Below are positions 20,903-34,299 of a stretch of 36,097 nucleotides of DNA, piece by piece. The stretch is from Hirudo medicinalis (lineage: Eukaryota > Annelida > Clitellata > Hirudinida > Hirudinidae): contig MPNW01000059.1 of assembly GCA_011800805.1 (NCBI GenBank), positions 111,240 to 147,336 on the forward strand, written 5' to 3'. The notes under the pieces are model-generated. The model did no database searches and was not told the DNA's origin. It saw nothing but the letters and a program-made list of their open reading frames with translations. The translations under genes were made by a program, and so were the position numbers. Position 1 is the first letter of the stretch; the number at the start of each line of letters is the position of its first letter.

Positions 20903-22442
20903 ATGATTTTTGGCCAAATGGTTATAGGCCCGGCTGGCACTGGTAAAACAACTTACTGCAAGATTATGAAAGAATTTATGAAGAGTGAGTGTTAATTAAA
21001 TGTTATCTAATTGAACGAATGATATTCAAATATTTTTTATTCAGTTCGTGACGAGTTCATTAAAAATGATAATCATGAAATTAATCTAAGGTGTATGTTT
21101 AAATAATTGTCTATAATAGTGTATGTAGTGTATACTTTGTTTCATCAGATTTGGGAAGAAAACCAGTCATTGTTAATTTGGATCCAGGGAACGATAATCT
21201 TCCATATGAGTGTGTTGCTGATATTACGGATCTTATCACAGTTGAAGATGAAATGAAATTCGATAAGTTAGGTCCAAACTTTAGTATTCTGCGTTGCATG
21301 GAGTATCTTGAGGAAAATCTGGATTGGCTGATGGAAAAGCTGTCACCACTCACTCCCACTCATTACATTCTTTTTGATCTTCCAGGACAGGTGCCAACAT
21401 TGTAAATTTATAAGCTTTGATGTGTAAAGTTTGTGAAACGTGCTTATTGCTAACACAAATATTTCCAGCCGTATTGCACTTGTCCTATCACTGCGTTATA
21501 TTGATACCCTAGTATTGTGATTGAATATATAAAAATGTAATTATGGCTTTTAAACCACATTTTGTCATTCCAGATAGAATTGTTCATTAAGCATGATTCT
21601 GTACAGAAAGTGGTGGCATCTCTCTCAAAAAATAGCAAGTTTTCCCTCTGTGCTGTACATCTGGTTGATTCCATCCTTTGTTCCAGCCCAACCCTTTTCA
21701 TCAGTGCAGCCTTAACTTCTCTCCTAACAATGCTCAAACTAGAAATACCCCACATCAATGTCTTGTCCAAAGTGGATCTCATTGAAAAGTGTGATACCCT
21801 TCCTTTCAACCTTGACTTCTACACAGAAGTACTTGATTTGAAGAAACTTCTTGAGCTCATGGATGTGAGTGCAATGATTATGATTTTCCTATGCAATACT
21901 TTAAAATAAGATAACCCATTAAAACAAATATCAAGCTGCCTAGAGGTTAGAAAGATAAAAATACTCTCCCTATAGGATGATTTTCTGGCCAAAAAGAAGA
22001 GAAAACTAATGAAAAATCTAGCAGAATTGGTTGAAGATTACAGCCTTGTGCACTTGGTGCCTTTGCACATTGAGGTATATTGTGTGATATATATTGTGAG
22101 GTATATACTACAGATTTTATGTGAGCTAGTAATCTTGGTTATTATCCTGATTATTTTTTTGTGCTTCAAGTGCAAACATATTTTTTTTATATTTATAAAC
22201 TATAGGTAGTAAGAATGGTACATTCACCTTCCCATTCACATTTTCAGGACAAAATGAGTCTCATGAATGTGTTGAAGCAGGTGGATAAGGCAAATGGCTA
22301 CATCTACGGCTCTGATTCTGAGAAACGTATTGCCAACCTTTTCACCTGTAATCTCAGCCTTGAAATGAAGGAACTGGCTGTCAGTTCCCTCCAAGAAAAA
22401 TTTGTTGACTCCTCCACAAAAGATCAATTTTCATCTGCTTAG
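20903..22442 (+). CDS. GPN2: GPN-loop GTPase 2
   Basis: Five exons, 20903-20984, 21149-21390, 21574-21864, 21976-22074 and 22248-22442, give 302 aa (human about 310). The P-loop GPAGTGKT is at residues 9-16. NLDPGNDNLPYE is switch-like, and the family GPN tripeptide lies at 69-71 (KLGPNFS). The walker-B-like element is FDLPGQ, and the guanine-specificity motif is LSKVDL (HINVLSKVDLIEK). VDKANGY near the C-terminus and YTEVLDL are shared with GPN2 rather than GPN1 or GPN3. GPN proteins act as cytosolic dimeric GTPases in assembly and nuclear import of RNA polymerases II and III. The short open stretch at 21046-21092 within intron 1 is skipped, because joining it breaks the frame. Confidence 0.94.
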
Positions 22443-23550
22443 GACTGTTGCTTATTGTTGAATATTCTGACTTTTTGAATATAAAGTGCTGATGTCACTT
22501 TCTCAAAAGAGTAGAATCCAGGGGCCCACTGAACTAAAAGCATGCAATTGTTATTATCATTCCAGCAGCTGTGACAATCTAGGTCCGTGATCACTGGAGC
22601 ATCAAATGAAACAAAGTTTCAAAAACTTGCTTGCCCATGTCTCTTTCATCAGAAATTTTCACTTGTAAAGTACTTTTAAAGAATATCTTGCCTTTGTGCT
22701 AAGTTGAGTGTGATAAGAGGCTGGATATTTTTGCTTGAGTGATTGGAAGAATAGCTTGCATGAATCACGAGCATTTGTAGGAAGAAGTCGGACACAAGTT
22801 AATATTAACTTTAGAAAACCTCGTGCAATCTCACGAAGAAGTTAAGTAGCCATTTGAATGAATTTGCTAGAAACGCACACGAACTATCTCCACTCAAGGC
22901 GACAGCCGCCGGCCTTGATCTGCGGATTTCCACATTGTCGATGGTGGTGTCAGTGGCATTAATAATAGTTGGTAAAACCACATCAATCCAAACCAGAGAA
23001 ATGATAACAACAGTGGTGATGGTGTCATGAAGTCAACCCGATGGTGGCATGCATGCTCACTTACTCAGACAAAAAAGTGTGGAATAAGCATCAGTAACCA
23101 AAACCAAAAATTGATAAAGCATTTGAAATGTGCCAAGCACATCCTAAAAATGCCTCATATTTATATATTACATTCTTTAAGACGAATGTACTCTTCCATT
23201 GGCTGATCACCACAAAATCCAAAACCCCATTCTTGAGAAAAACGTAACGAAACTTTCAAACGATGTCTACCTGCAACCCTCAATATTGAAAAGGGGAACA
23301 TTTAAAGCAAATTTTGCCAATTTGACAAAGCCATTGCTAATGGTAGAGCATGCTGCAATATCCTATTGCGTTCTGATGAAGTAGACTAAGAAAACATTGA
23401 CAATTACAACAAGATGCTCCAACAAGAATAATAGCAAACCATTTTCTCATTCATGAAGTGAGAACTTCCTAACATTTCATTACATTAGTTCTGCCAATCA
23501 ACCAACCAACATCAAATAGCCAATCAAGCAAATGATCAATAGATCCCAGG
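22443..23550. other. Convergent intergenic region (GPN2 / myotrophin 3' ends)
   Basis: No protein-like ORF; the 61-codon frame at 23199-23384 shows no family features. Probably the two 3' UTRs plus spacer. Nothing structured noticed. Confidence 0.5.
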
Positions 23551-25051
23551 TTATGATAGGAGGAGCTTCTTGATGTCAGTTGAATCGGTGCACTCGGCAT
23601 AGGGCTTTCCATCAGGAGACTTTCCAGTTTTGCAGGCACCCTGATGCGGAACAAAATGCAAACAATTAACTGCATGTCTGTGTTATGTGCAAACATGAAA
23701 AATTCTAACATCATAAATAAAATCTAGTGCAATGACAAATGCTCGGCACTTTTACTGAAACTCAAAATGAGGAACAATTATAATTTTATAATTATGGGCC
23801 TTAAGCAATCAGTAGTTGCACAACAAGTCATATCACAATCATCATCACAACAAGAGTGGAAGGAAACCTTACTTTTTCAATGAGGTATTGGATGCAGTTC
23901 ATGTGACCCTCATAAATGGCTGACAACAAAGGTGAGATTCCATGCCTGTCCACGACCTACAATTTTGTTTTGCTTATTGGGGAGTAAACAAAGTCTTTAA
24001 ACAGGAAAATAAGCATAAATGAGACACAAGGAATATACAAGGGACATCCTAAAAATATTAAATAGCTTTACAAAAGGACCGATTAAATTTTAATTTTAGG
24101 AATTTCACTTAAGAATTTTTTTTATAGAGCATTTAGAGAAGATGATTTTCATAACCAAACATCTTGAATTCTTAATAAGTTGTAGAAAGGGAAAGCGCAG
24201 GCTAAATGATTAATTATTGAGTAATATAATTCATTATTAATTAAATAATTATTGAGTTAATACATTACTACAGAAATATGACAAAATGATTCAATTAGAG
24301 CCAGGCATGTTGTGACCTGCTCAGTAACATCATGAAGAAACCTCCTAACTTACATTGACATCAGCCTGCTGAGATATAAGATACTTGATGATGTCTATCT
24401 GACCATAGTCTGCAGCCATGCAAAGTGGATATCTTCCTGTGGACAGTTGATGATTAACTAATCCCTTGTTCTGAAACAGAATAACAAAAGATACAATACT
24501 TCAAAACTATGGTGGACCAATTAGCAATGAAATATATGAATAATGAAATTAATAAATAAAATAATTATCTGGGATAAATAATATTCAGTGGTTCATTGAA
24601 GTACTAGACAAAGTTTTTATTAAAGCCTTAAGGCGAGTAATGTCATAGTGAAAATTATAAATAAATCAAAAACGAATGGGAATATAGAGTAAAACAAATT
24701 AGAATCATACCTGAGCCTAGTGCTCATTAGCAATTTCTTACCAAGAAATGTCATCATAAGTAAACTAACGCAGTATTTCAAAGCAGTAAAACTCATCAAG
24801 ATAATCTTCAATATGCACAAAAAATATCTGTCGCTCAGCTCATTTAGACATTTCCTAAAGATGTAAAGATAAGAACATCGCAAAGAATAACCCTAAACTT
24901 CCTATAATTGCGTCATCACTACTAAGTAAGCAACTTATAACAATTTAATTCATATCAAGATATATAAAGGAACCTTTTCAACAAGAGCTTTTACTTGATC
25001 CAAATCACCGTTTTTAAGAGCCCATTCAAACTTTTGAACGTCGTCCGACAT
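23551..25051 (-). CDS. MTPN: Myotrophin-like ankyrin-repeat protein
   Basis: Four exons, 24974-25051, 24354-24470, 23873-23956 and 23551-23640, all in phase 0, give 122 aa (human 118). The N-terminus (KFEWALKNGDLDQVKALVEK) matches myotrophin nearly word for word. Ankyrin repeats follow: TGRYPLCMAADYGQIDIIKY, DRHGISPLLSAIYEGHMNCI, and a final half-repeat with GKSPDGKPYAECTDS and IKKLLLS. Myotrophin (V-1) binds and inhibits the actin-capping protein and can interact with NF-kB/Rel factors. Exon borders fall at repeat edges, usual for ankyrin genes. A polypyrimidine acceptor (tttttttaag) is 7 nt before the ATG. Confidence 0.95.
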
Positions 25052-25510
25052 TTCCAAACTTAAAAAAATTTCAACTTCAGATTAAAAACCTTCACAAGAA
25101 GACCACTGTATTCTCAAACTTAGCCGGTAATGACGGAAGTATACAGAGAAAACTATGTCAAGAATCCGTCTGCAATATCATCTGCTATTTTTTTTTATTA
25201 AAAGGTAGGTTATAATTTTATTAATTCACATTGTAAATAATCGAGTCAAAGTTTCTTTTAGATCATTTACATGTTAACCTGAAACAATTTTTCAGCAAGT
25301 TAGTAGTCTAAAACACTACACAGGACTAAATTATTTGAAGCATATTTCTTTATTAGATTAAAATTTGGTAGACTTCATAAATAAATTTTCTGATAAATTT
25401 AGTCCCAAATGTTATTTTTAGATCAGCCAAAATCAATTCAACTGAATGAGTTTAATGACTTGAGAATGAATTCATATCTATTAGTCGAAATGCGAGCCTT
25501 AGAAGCTATA
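25052..25510. other. Spacer between myotrophin 5' end and tyrosinase 3' end
   Basis: Both genes are on minus with about 460 bp between them. It contains the tyrosinase 3' flank with a minus AATAAA near 25350 and the myotrophin promoter or outron. Too long to suggest an operon. Confidence 0.5.
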
Positions 25511-27432
25511 TTAGCGACAGGAGCAGATTCCATTGTTGTTGGCTGGAGTTCTGTTATTGCTGCAGTGGCAAGCTCTGGCTGGAAAGGCTCTGTTGACCAT
25601 TGCTCCCTCTCTGGCTTTGGAAACACATCTCCTTCTTCTGGTATCACACCAGACAAATTCTGTATTGCCATTAGAACAGCATTGAACATCGTCTGTACAT
25701 TGAACGTCTCCAGGACTTCTTTCGTAGTCATAGACATCATTGGTGTATTCATCGGAGAGTAGGGCTGTCCTGTGATTGACACCGCCTTGGAATGGTCTAA
25801 CTACGGTCGAGCCTTTATTAAAAATATGTAATATGCCCTTCAAAATGCATTGTTTTAGCGTATAAAAGGAGCTCAGTTACCTGCGCTGGAGAAACGAACA
25901 TTTCCATTCGTGTCTGCAAACCATGGAGGTATTCTGCCAGTATCCGGATATTCTAGCGTTCCTCGACGTCTAATTGACTGCCTCGCCCTTTCCAAAAGAT
26001 TGTCGACAAAACAGTGGTGAAGAATAAAAAGTGGATCGGTCGGAGAGCAGATGATGTCAGCCATATGTGATTCTGCACCGAAAGATGAGTGAACATAGCC
26101 GTGCGCATACTCATAGGCATCATTCCAAGGATAGGCAATGTCCAGGTAGTTCGCTAAAAAATGACATTAAATCATATGAATAAACTAATCGATTATCAAA
26201 ATGAAATTCAATTTACTGACCTGCATTTTCCAACAATCTTACATCTCCGTCGTCATAAAGGGAGTTGACATTTGTATCAAAGAACCGATATAAAGTTCTG
26301 GATATGGAACTGCATTCAGAACCTGGAGCTCCCCAATTAGCTGAAAATCCAGTCACCACGTTTCCGTCAGCATTGCCGGCTAGTTGAGGAGAAAAGAGCA
26401 CTGAATTCCTGGGGTTACCACCAAGAAAGCGATCCAATCTGCTATCCCAAAACGGAAGCATGCAGGAGGGGCAGTAGGCTCTAATGCCTCTTTCCCATCT
26501 GCCAAATAAAGACCACAAATATGTTCTGTACCATTTCGAACTGTTTTTAATTGCAGTATGAAGTATGGAGTAAAGAATGATATTATTTTTAATTATATTA
26601 AAAATGGTAATTGCTAAAAAAAATAACAAAACTTTTAAATCTGACTAAAATATGAATGTAATCTTTACAGGAAAGCAAACAGGGTACTCTGAAGAAAAAT
26701 TACTTCAGCACGAGAGTAGTTAATCTATAGAACAAGCTAGATGTGGAGACAATATATTCAGATTCGATGGAACTATTTAAAGTAAGACTAGCGAAATTTG
26801 GATATTGAATTAAAATGGGGTGGTTTATCACACATACATTAGTCTACTTAAACCACTATAAAATAATGTTATGTTATGTTATTTTATTACTGACGCAATA
26901 AGATATAATCTATGCCAAGGTCCAAATCCGGGTCCGAAATGGGCTGATGGGGCATTCCGGCCATCATGGAGAATGACGAGTGCATCGTATTCTGTCAGGA
27001 AACCAACTAGCCTGTTTTTCATTGATCTAATGGCTTGATGGAAACCATTCCTTTCAGATGTGCTCATGCACCTTAAAGAAAATCAATGTCAAGAGTTAAG
27101 CATTTGTTCTTTGGTTAATCTAGAATTGAATCGAGCCTGTATTCTTTTCTGCTCCCGAGTACAGCTCTTCCTCTCAGTGAATCATAATTAGTATTCCAGG
27201 AAGGAGAGCAAAGTTTGTTCACGAACTGGACATCGCTCTCGTTGAATTTAGCCTTGTGCCATCGCTTTGAAGAACACCACGATTTGCGCTGTTTTACCAC
27301 CTTGTTGTCCTTCTCTCGGGTTCTGTTGACTCCTTCGACATTGTCATAAATTAGCAACTGTACGACCAACAAGACCAGCAGAGGCTTGGAAATGAAGCGA
27401 AGTGGGTTCATCCATTCGATGTCTTTTGGCAT
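25511..27432 (-). CDS. Secreted tyrosinase-domain copper oxidase with Cys-rich tail
   Basis: Five exons, 27137-27432, 26895-27071, 26221-26498, 25881-26153 and 25511-25812, give 441 aa. A hydrophobic segment at residues about 16-30 (PLLVLLVVQLLIYDNVEG) is a signal peptide or anchor. The copper A site has His134, His143 and His152 (ILHDGRNAPSAHFGPGFGPW H). Copper B has His268 and His272 (AHGYVH) and His296/297 (DPLFILHHCFVD). All six ligands are present, so activity is likely: o-diphenol/monophenol oxidation for pigment, sclerotisation or defence. The last exon adds about 60 residues with nine Cys (QCTDDVQCC … ACHCSNN … CSCR), a secreted extension seen variably in invertebrate tyrosinases. Intron 1 is 65 nt and needs a GC-AG donor (acag|gctcga). 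An acceptor (attgcacag) is 18 nt before the ATG. Confidence 0.9.
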
Positions 27433-28034
27433 TGCAGTAACTTTCAGAAGCTGTGCAATTAATAATTTCAATATATTCGATTAGCCTGACTTTTTTTTAA
27501 CATACAGATAATCTTTCTCAGAATCTTTGACATCTTTAAATGATCTAACACCATTTGAAGTTATCGTCCAATTTGTCTGACGTACGCCATAATAGTTATC
27601 GACAAAAATTTCTAAAAATCAAACTACGATATAACTTAATAGTTTGTGAGAAGGCATTACGACAATTGACATTTCTGCATTTTCATTGAAGTTGAGGTAG
27701 CAATAAGTGGAATAAGCAAATTCTGCAAATTACTCACTCTTCCTGAGAGTTTCCAGCAACACCGAGTGATTCGTATCAACTTACGTGGAATTCACAGCAC
27801 AGCAAACTTGACTTATGAGGTTGGGCGTATGCGACCTTTCAAAAGATCGCTCTCTATTATAAATGAGAATCGATGGAGCTCAGTAAAGTCAGTTGGCGAA
27901 ATTTCACTGGAGTTATTAACCTTAAAAATCTTTTGCTGGAGTCGCCCCTCGATTAACGAAATAGAACGATGTGAATATCATGAATTTGCAGTTAACTAAA
28001 AATATTTGTAAATGTGTTGTAACTCGAAGGAACA
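27433..28034. other. Upstream of tyrosinase, no clear gene
   Basis: The plus-strand open frame at 27766-27999 lacks any domain-like signature. Presumably holds the tyrosinase promoter and the 3' flank of the unknown minus-strand gene next door. Confidence 0.45.
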
Positions 28035-28258
28035 TTATTCATCAAAGCAATCAGACTCCGACTCCGACGGCAGATATAACAGATGCATCAACAATTGATC
28101 AAATTCATCTTTCTCGCAGGTTGAACCCCTCCGCAACTCAAAACAGCTGATTCAAATTAATATGCAGTTGCCAACATCTTGACATCCAATGTTTCCAACG
28201 TTGTAAAATCTCCTCATGACTTGGTGCATTTGTGATATCGTTCAATTTTAACCAAATT
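28035..28258 (-). pseudogene. Terminal exon of an unknown gene, broken by a 1-nt frame shift
   Basis: On minus, an acceptor (ccttttaaag before 28258) opens a coding-like frame: IWLKLNDITNAPSHEEILQR then WKHWMSRCWQLHINLNQL. It hits TGA in a T4 run near 28145-28155. Shifting by one base, the reading continues FELRRGSTCEKDEFDQLLMH then LLYLPSESESDCFDE and ends at TAA 28035-28037. Both halves have protein-like composition, so either the T run carries a sequencing or assembly indel, or the gene is freshly broken. Family not recognised. The link to the ORF at 28407-28660 could not be made in phase. Confidence 0.4.
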
Positions 28259-28406
28259 CTTTAAAAGGTAAGTATCACCACCATAAATTTGAAGTCTTAA
28301 TTCCACTACGTTAGTTAAAATATGGTGTCTCTTTTGGGAGAGAAACACTCTGAAGCATTAGATTAGATTTCTATTTATGGATGGGATGGTTTTATAAAGT
28401 CAACAC

Positions 28407-28660
28407 TTAGAATTTGATGGATACTTTAGTCCCAGGTAACTCTTCTACCACATTTTCTTTATTATCCAACTCCATTGCACTACTGCGTCGATGACTTCGA
28501 ATGTGAATCTTCCAGCAATACACTTTTACCTTATTAAGACAAAAACATCGGTAGACAAAATATGTGCCAGTCCGTCCCATGTCGTTATGAAATGGGCGAA
28601 TAAAATTATCATAGCCTAAAGAAAGGAAGCCCCGAGGGCAGCCTTGATTACATTTACCTA
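28407..28660 (-). CDS. Unknown Cys-rich open exon
   Basis: After a possible acceptor (ttgaaaatag), one frame runs to TAA at 28407-28409. It encodes CNQGCPRGFLSLGYDNFIRP, then HNDMGRTGTYFVYRCFCLNK, a basic stretch and an acidic end (ELDNKENVVEELPGTK). There is no ATG at its start, so it would be an internal or terminal exon. A short Met frame near 28906 on minus (SADNCWFC) might be its first exon, but no donor was found. Family unknown; it may belong with the exon at 28035-28258. Confidence 0.3.
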
Positions 28661-28963
28661 TTTTCAATTGATATGTTGATGTAACTCAATTGAACAAAGA
28701 TCAACCAACTAGATGATCCAGATATGATTTTTTTTTTAACTGATATCCATTTTATGTCGATTGATGTTCTCAAGTACCTTTTTTCTTGCTTAAATTATTT
28801 TGTCATCAAGCATGTGCAACTTTTTAAAAACATAAAAATTAAAACGATCCAAGGTCAAAGACAAAACCAACAATTATCAGCTGACATAATATCAACCAAA
28901 CTTTAATAAACATCCAACCACCTTCAAAATGTTGTAATTTATTTAAGCCAACAAGAAAACAAA

Positions 28964-31473
<2,510 letters not shown>

Positions 31474-32136
31474 ATTGTAATATCAAATAAGTAAAATGTA
31501 TGCGACGAAGCGGTCGACACAGCCCCAGCAACGATAATAGGCTTGTTTATCTAGTAAAAGGCATAAATTAAAAACAAGTACATATTATGAACAATTAACA
31601 TTTTTAGATTTAACATCAAGTCAAGTCAAAAGACTGTAAATTACAATTTAAAATGACAAAATAAAACTTTGATCTTGTTTTTGAAGACCTCCTAACTATT
31701 TAAGTCTTATTTCTCATAGAGAACTAAATAAGATGGATTTTTGTGAATTACTGATTACCATAAATTTACACATATTTTGCACTGATGAGCGTAACTTTTA
31801 AAAACATTTCAAAGAAAATATAACTCTCAGTTTGAATCGTGGTATCGATATTCAAAAAGCTCTTCGAGAGGTCTTGAGAAGTGGATCAGCCAATCAGGAA
31901 GTAAATTAATATTAATTATACAAAATAATTAAACTTTGTGAAACATACAAACATTTATGACATTTTGAATAATTTTGTTTAAATATTTTAGCCACTTTAT
32001 CAATTTTTGAATTTGTTTATTTATTTTTTTTATTTTGTCTTTCCGTAAGCTTCGTGCCACCATAGAAAATGGAGCACTGTATTTATTTATTTTGTCTATT
32101 CTGACAGTAAAATAAAGCGTAATAGAAAGCATCACC
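31474..32136. other. Region upstream of METTL1, no gene seen
   Basis: AT-rich; the minus-strand frame at 31929-32162 is low-complexity (Lys/Ile/Asn) and unlikely to be coding. It would contain the METTL1 promoter and, if the next gene is real, a divergent promoter. Confidence 0.45.
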
Positions 32137-32182
32137 ATGGACACATACTCCGTACTTAACAACAGGATAAATGAAAATAGAG
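32137..32182 (+). CDS. Tentative first exon of a small plus-strand gene
   Basis: An ATG in good context (atcaccATGG) starts MDTYSVLNNRINENR and reaches AGAG|gtagtc at 32182 in phase 1. That is the phase needed by the exon at 35683. Without splicing, the frame runs 39 codons to TAA near 32254. Linkage to the distant exons is inference only. Confidence 0.25.
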
Positions 32183-33424
32183 GTAGTCAAGAAAAACTAA
32201 AGTCAAGTGAAGCAAGTTCGGTAGTGGCAAAGTCAAAACGAGATGGCTTAAATTAACCTTACTTATCATTAGTTTTGCTGTGGAGACAAGTGCATGTTGT
32301 AATATCTATGTTGAATGTTTGGGGCCACGTCCATTTCGCGATTCCAACTTCGTTTATTGCTCACTTTGTCTTAGTAATTGTTGTGGGTTGGCGAATAAAC
32401 GTTCTTAACTAAACCCTCCGTTGTTGGACATTACTCGATATTATTGTAACTTATAATACTAAAAGTAACAAGTTTGTAAGAGTTTAAGTCTTAATGTCTG
32501 TGATAAACCACTCCTGTTTAATTCAACACACAAATATCCTATTTTGAACATCTTTGATGTTTCGCTATATTTAAATGTTATTATTATTAATCGTGCTTCA
32601 AAATGTAGATTCTTAGATGTTTGGCTGGATGAACATATAAATTGGCCTGATGGCAGAAAACGAGATCTTACCTAAGATGCGATTTTTTTATTGGCAAAAA
32701 GATTGTACTTTTGTTATATTTTGAGCTTATTTATCATATTGTAATATTGTGTGGGCATCCAATTATGCTTTCATAAGGTTAAATTCTCTTCACATATCAC
32801 AGAAACGGTCTATTTCATACACGCGAATTAACGTTGAAATCAATCTCCGAGAGTAAAATTTCCAAGTTTGAGAACAACATTTTGAATGTCGCAGCCATAA
32901 ATTTTGATGCAACATTTCTCAACACTGACCAGATTCAAGGGATATGTATGGAACTAATTTATACAATTTGCTGGATACCGAGGACGAATCATAAATTTCG
33001 GGACAAAGACATGGAAAAATTTATTCTTTGTTATTATACTTTATAAAGAATAACTGTCAAAAGTTTTCTTTTATTGGCGATTTCTCAGGGCTAGCAACAT
33101 ATTTGACCTAATAAAAATTATTTTAATAAGAGATCAGCGCATATGGAACCAAACAAAAATTAATTAAAATTTGGAAATAATTAGTCTAGAGAGAGAGAAA
33201 TTCGGGTCCATAAATTGTTGTCTCGAGATGAGGCCACGGCTCTGTTTCAAGCTAATGACAAATTAAAATCTTCGCTAATAATGCACTCATTATCATAAAA
33301 AAAAGTGCTGTTGTGGGCATAATACATTATCGTTTATATTTAAAATATTAATACGTAAATGTTAACTTAATTGTTTCTTAATCTTATTAAAAATACACTT
33401 CATATACATATATATAGCTACTTA

Positions 33425-34142
33425 GGGGTCGTACATAAAAGACGTCCTCAAAAATTTCCCCATGTCGCTTTGTACCACAACAAAATACACTGTTGCATTT
33501 AAACAACAATATGCAGCAAGATTATTGTGATTGTTGCCCTTGCTCAATGCAACAACGAGTGTCAGATGCTGGAATCGTGGCAATTTGACTTCCAAGTTTC
33601 TCATATTGTGCAATAACTGAATAGCCATCAATGACTGTCTGATTTCAAACTTCAGCCGAAGTTGATCATTTGTAATGTTGCATCAATGGTTCCTCCAGGA
33701 TTGCCCAGATGAGAACCATAATAATCGAAAGGTTATATCAGACCTGACAAATCGTTGGACAATGGTACCACATGCCGTTCCACAGCATTATAAGCACGAT
33801 GACCAGGTACATAACAAGATATAAACAAAGCATCAAAATTACTGTCTTTGAATATCGAGAGCTGCACTCAGAGACTTTGGAAACTGTTGTATCGCTCGCG
33901 AATCGAGAAGAGAACGAACTAGAAACGTACGAATTTATTAACTAACAACAAGTTAATATCCAGCGTTATTATTTATTTTATTTATTTATTTGATTAAAGT
34001 CCGTTGCATAACTAAGATGGTTTGGACTAAGGAGAGTGCGAGTGCTGGCCCGAGGCCCTTTATAGTCGACATTCTGTTGTCTTCTGGCGCGCTCCACCCC
34101 GATTCTCACCACAACAGAAACCTTGGATTTTCATCTGGCCCT
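33425..34142 (-). pseudogene. Decayed ORF of a repetitive invertebrate protein family, interrupted by an LTR
   Basis: On minus, GPDENPRF (34118-34141) is followed, across the LTR at 33885-34116, by NFDALFISCYVPGHRAYNAV and ERHVVPLSNDLSGLI, then a stop at 33733-33735 and FDYYGSHLGNPGGTIDATLQ. A frame change leads to VIDGYSVIAQYEKLGSQIAT (from 33635 down) and a Cys-bearing end near 33500. From memory, the order GPDENPRY … NALFI … SAYNPVERRMAPLS … GSHL … VIDGxPVVAEY belongs to large, often multicopy uncharacterised ORFs predicted in many marine invertebrates, probably from a transposable element. At least one stop, one frameshift and one insertion make it inactive. Its full extent beyond these limits is unknown. 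Confidence 0.6.
33880..34121 (-). mobile_element. Solo LTR with perfect 5-bp target duplication (gaaac)
   Basis: The LTR occupies 33885-34116 (232 bp) and is flanked by gaaac at 33880-33884 and 34117-34121. Read on minus it begins TGTTGTGGTGAG and ends GATACAACA, the TG…CA ends typical of LTRs. It carries TATAAA (plus 34059-34064) upstream of AATAAA-like signals in the tttattt tract near 33970-33990, in correct promoter-to-polyA order. No internal retroelement sequence remains, so it arose by LTR-LTR recombination. Family not assigned. Confidence 0.88.
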
Positions 34143-34299
34143 AATATTTAATTTATCTGACAATGGTACACTTTGTGCAATGTACGTAGCATTATCATTG
34201 ATATCATTGACCTACGACTAAGTAAAACCTCATGTATTGAACATATAGTGTTAAAGTGGTGAAACTATCAGCGCTTTCATATTCGCATATTCGGTTACC

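Noticed and set aside
21046..21092. Possible extra GPN2 exon between exons 1 and 2
   Set aside because: It has AG and GT borders but including it puts exon 2 out of frame; skipping it restores the conserved NLGRKPVIVNLDP join.
23551..27432. Myotrophin-tyrosinase as an operon on the minus strand
   Set aside because: About 460 bp between them and unrelated functions; tunicate- or nematode-like operons are normally much tighter.
32834..33046. 70-codon plus-strand open frame
   Set aside because: Moderately protein-like but without splice borders or recognisable motif; left out for lack of support.
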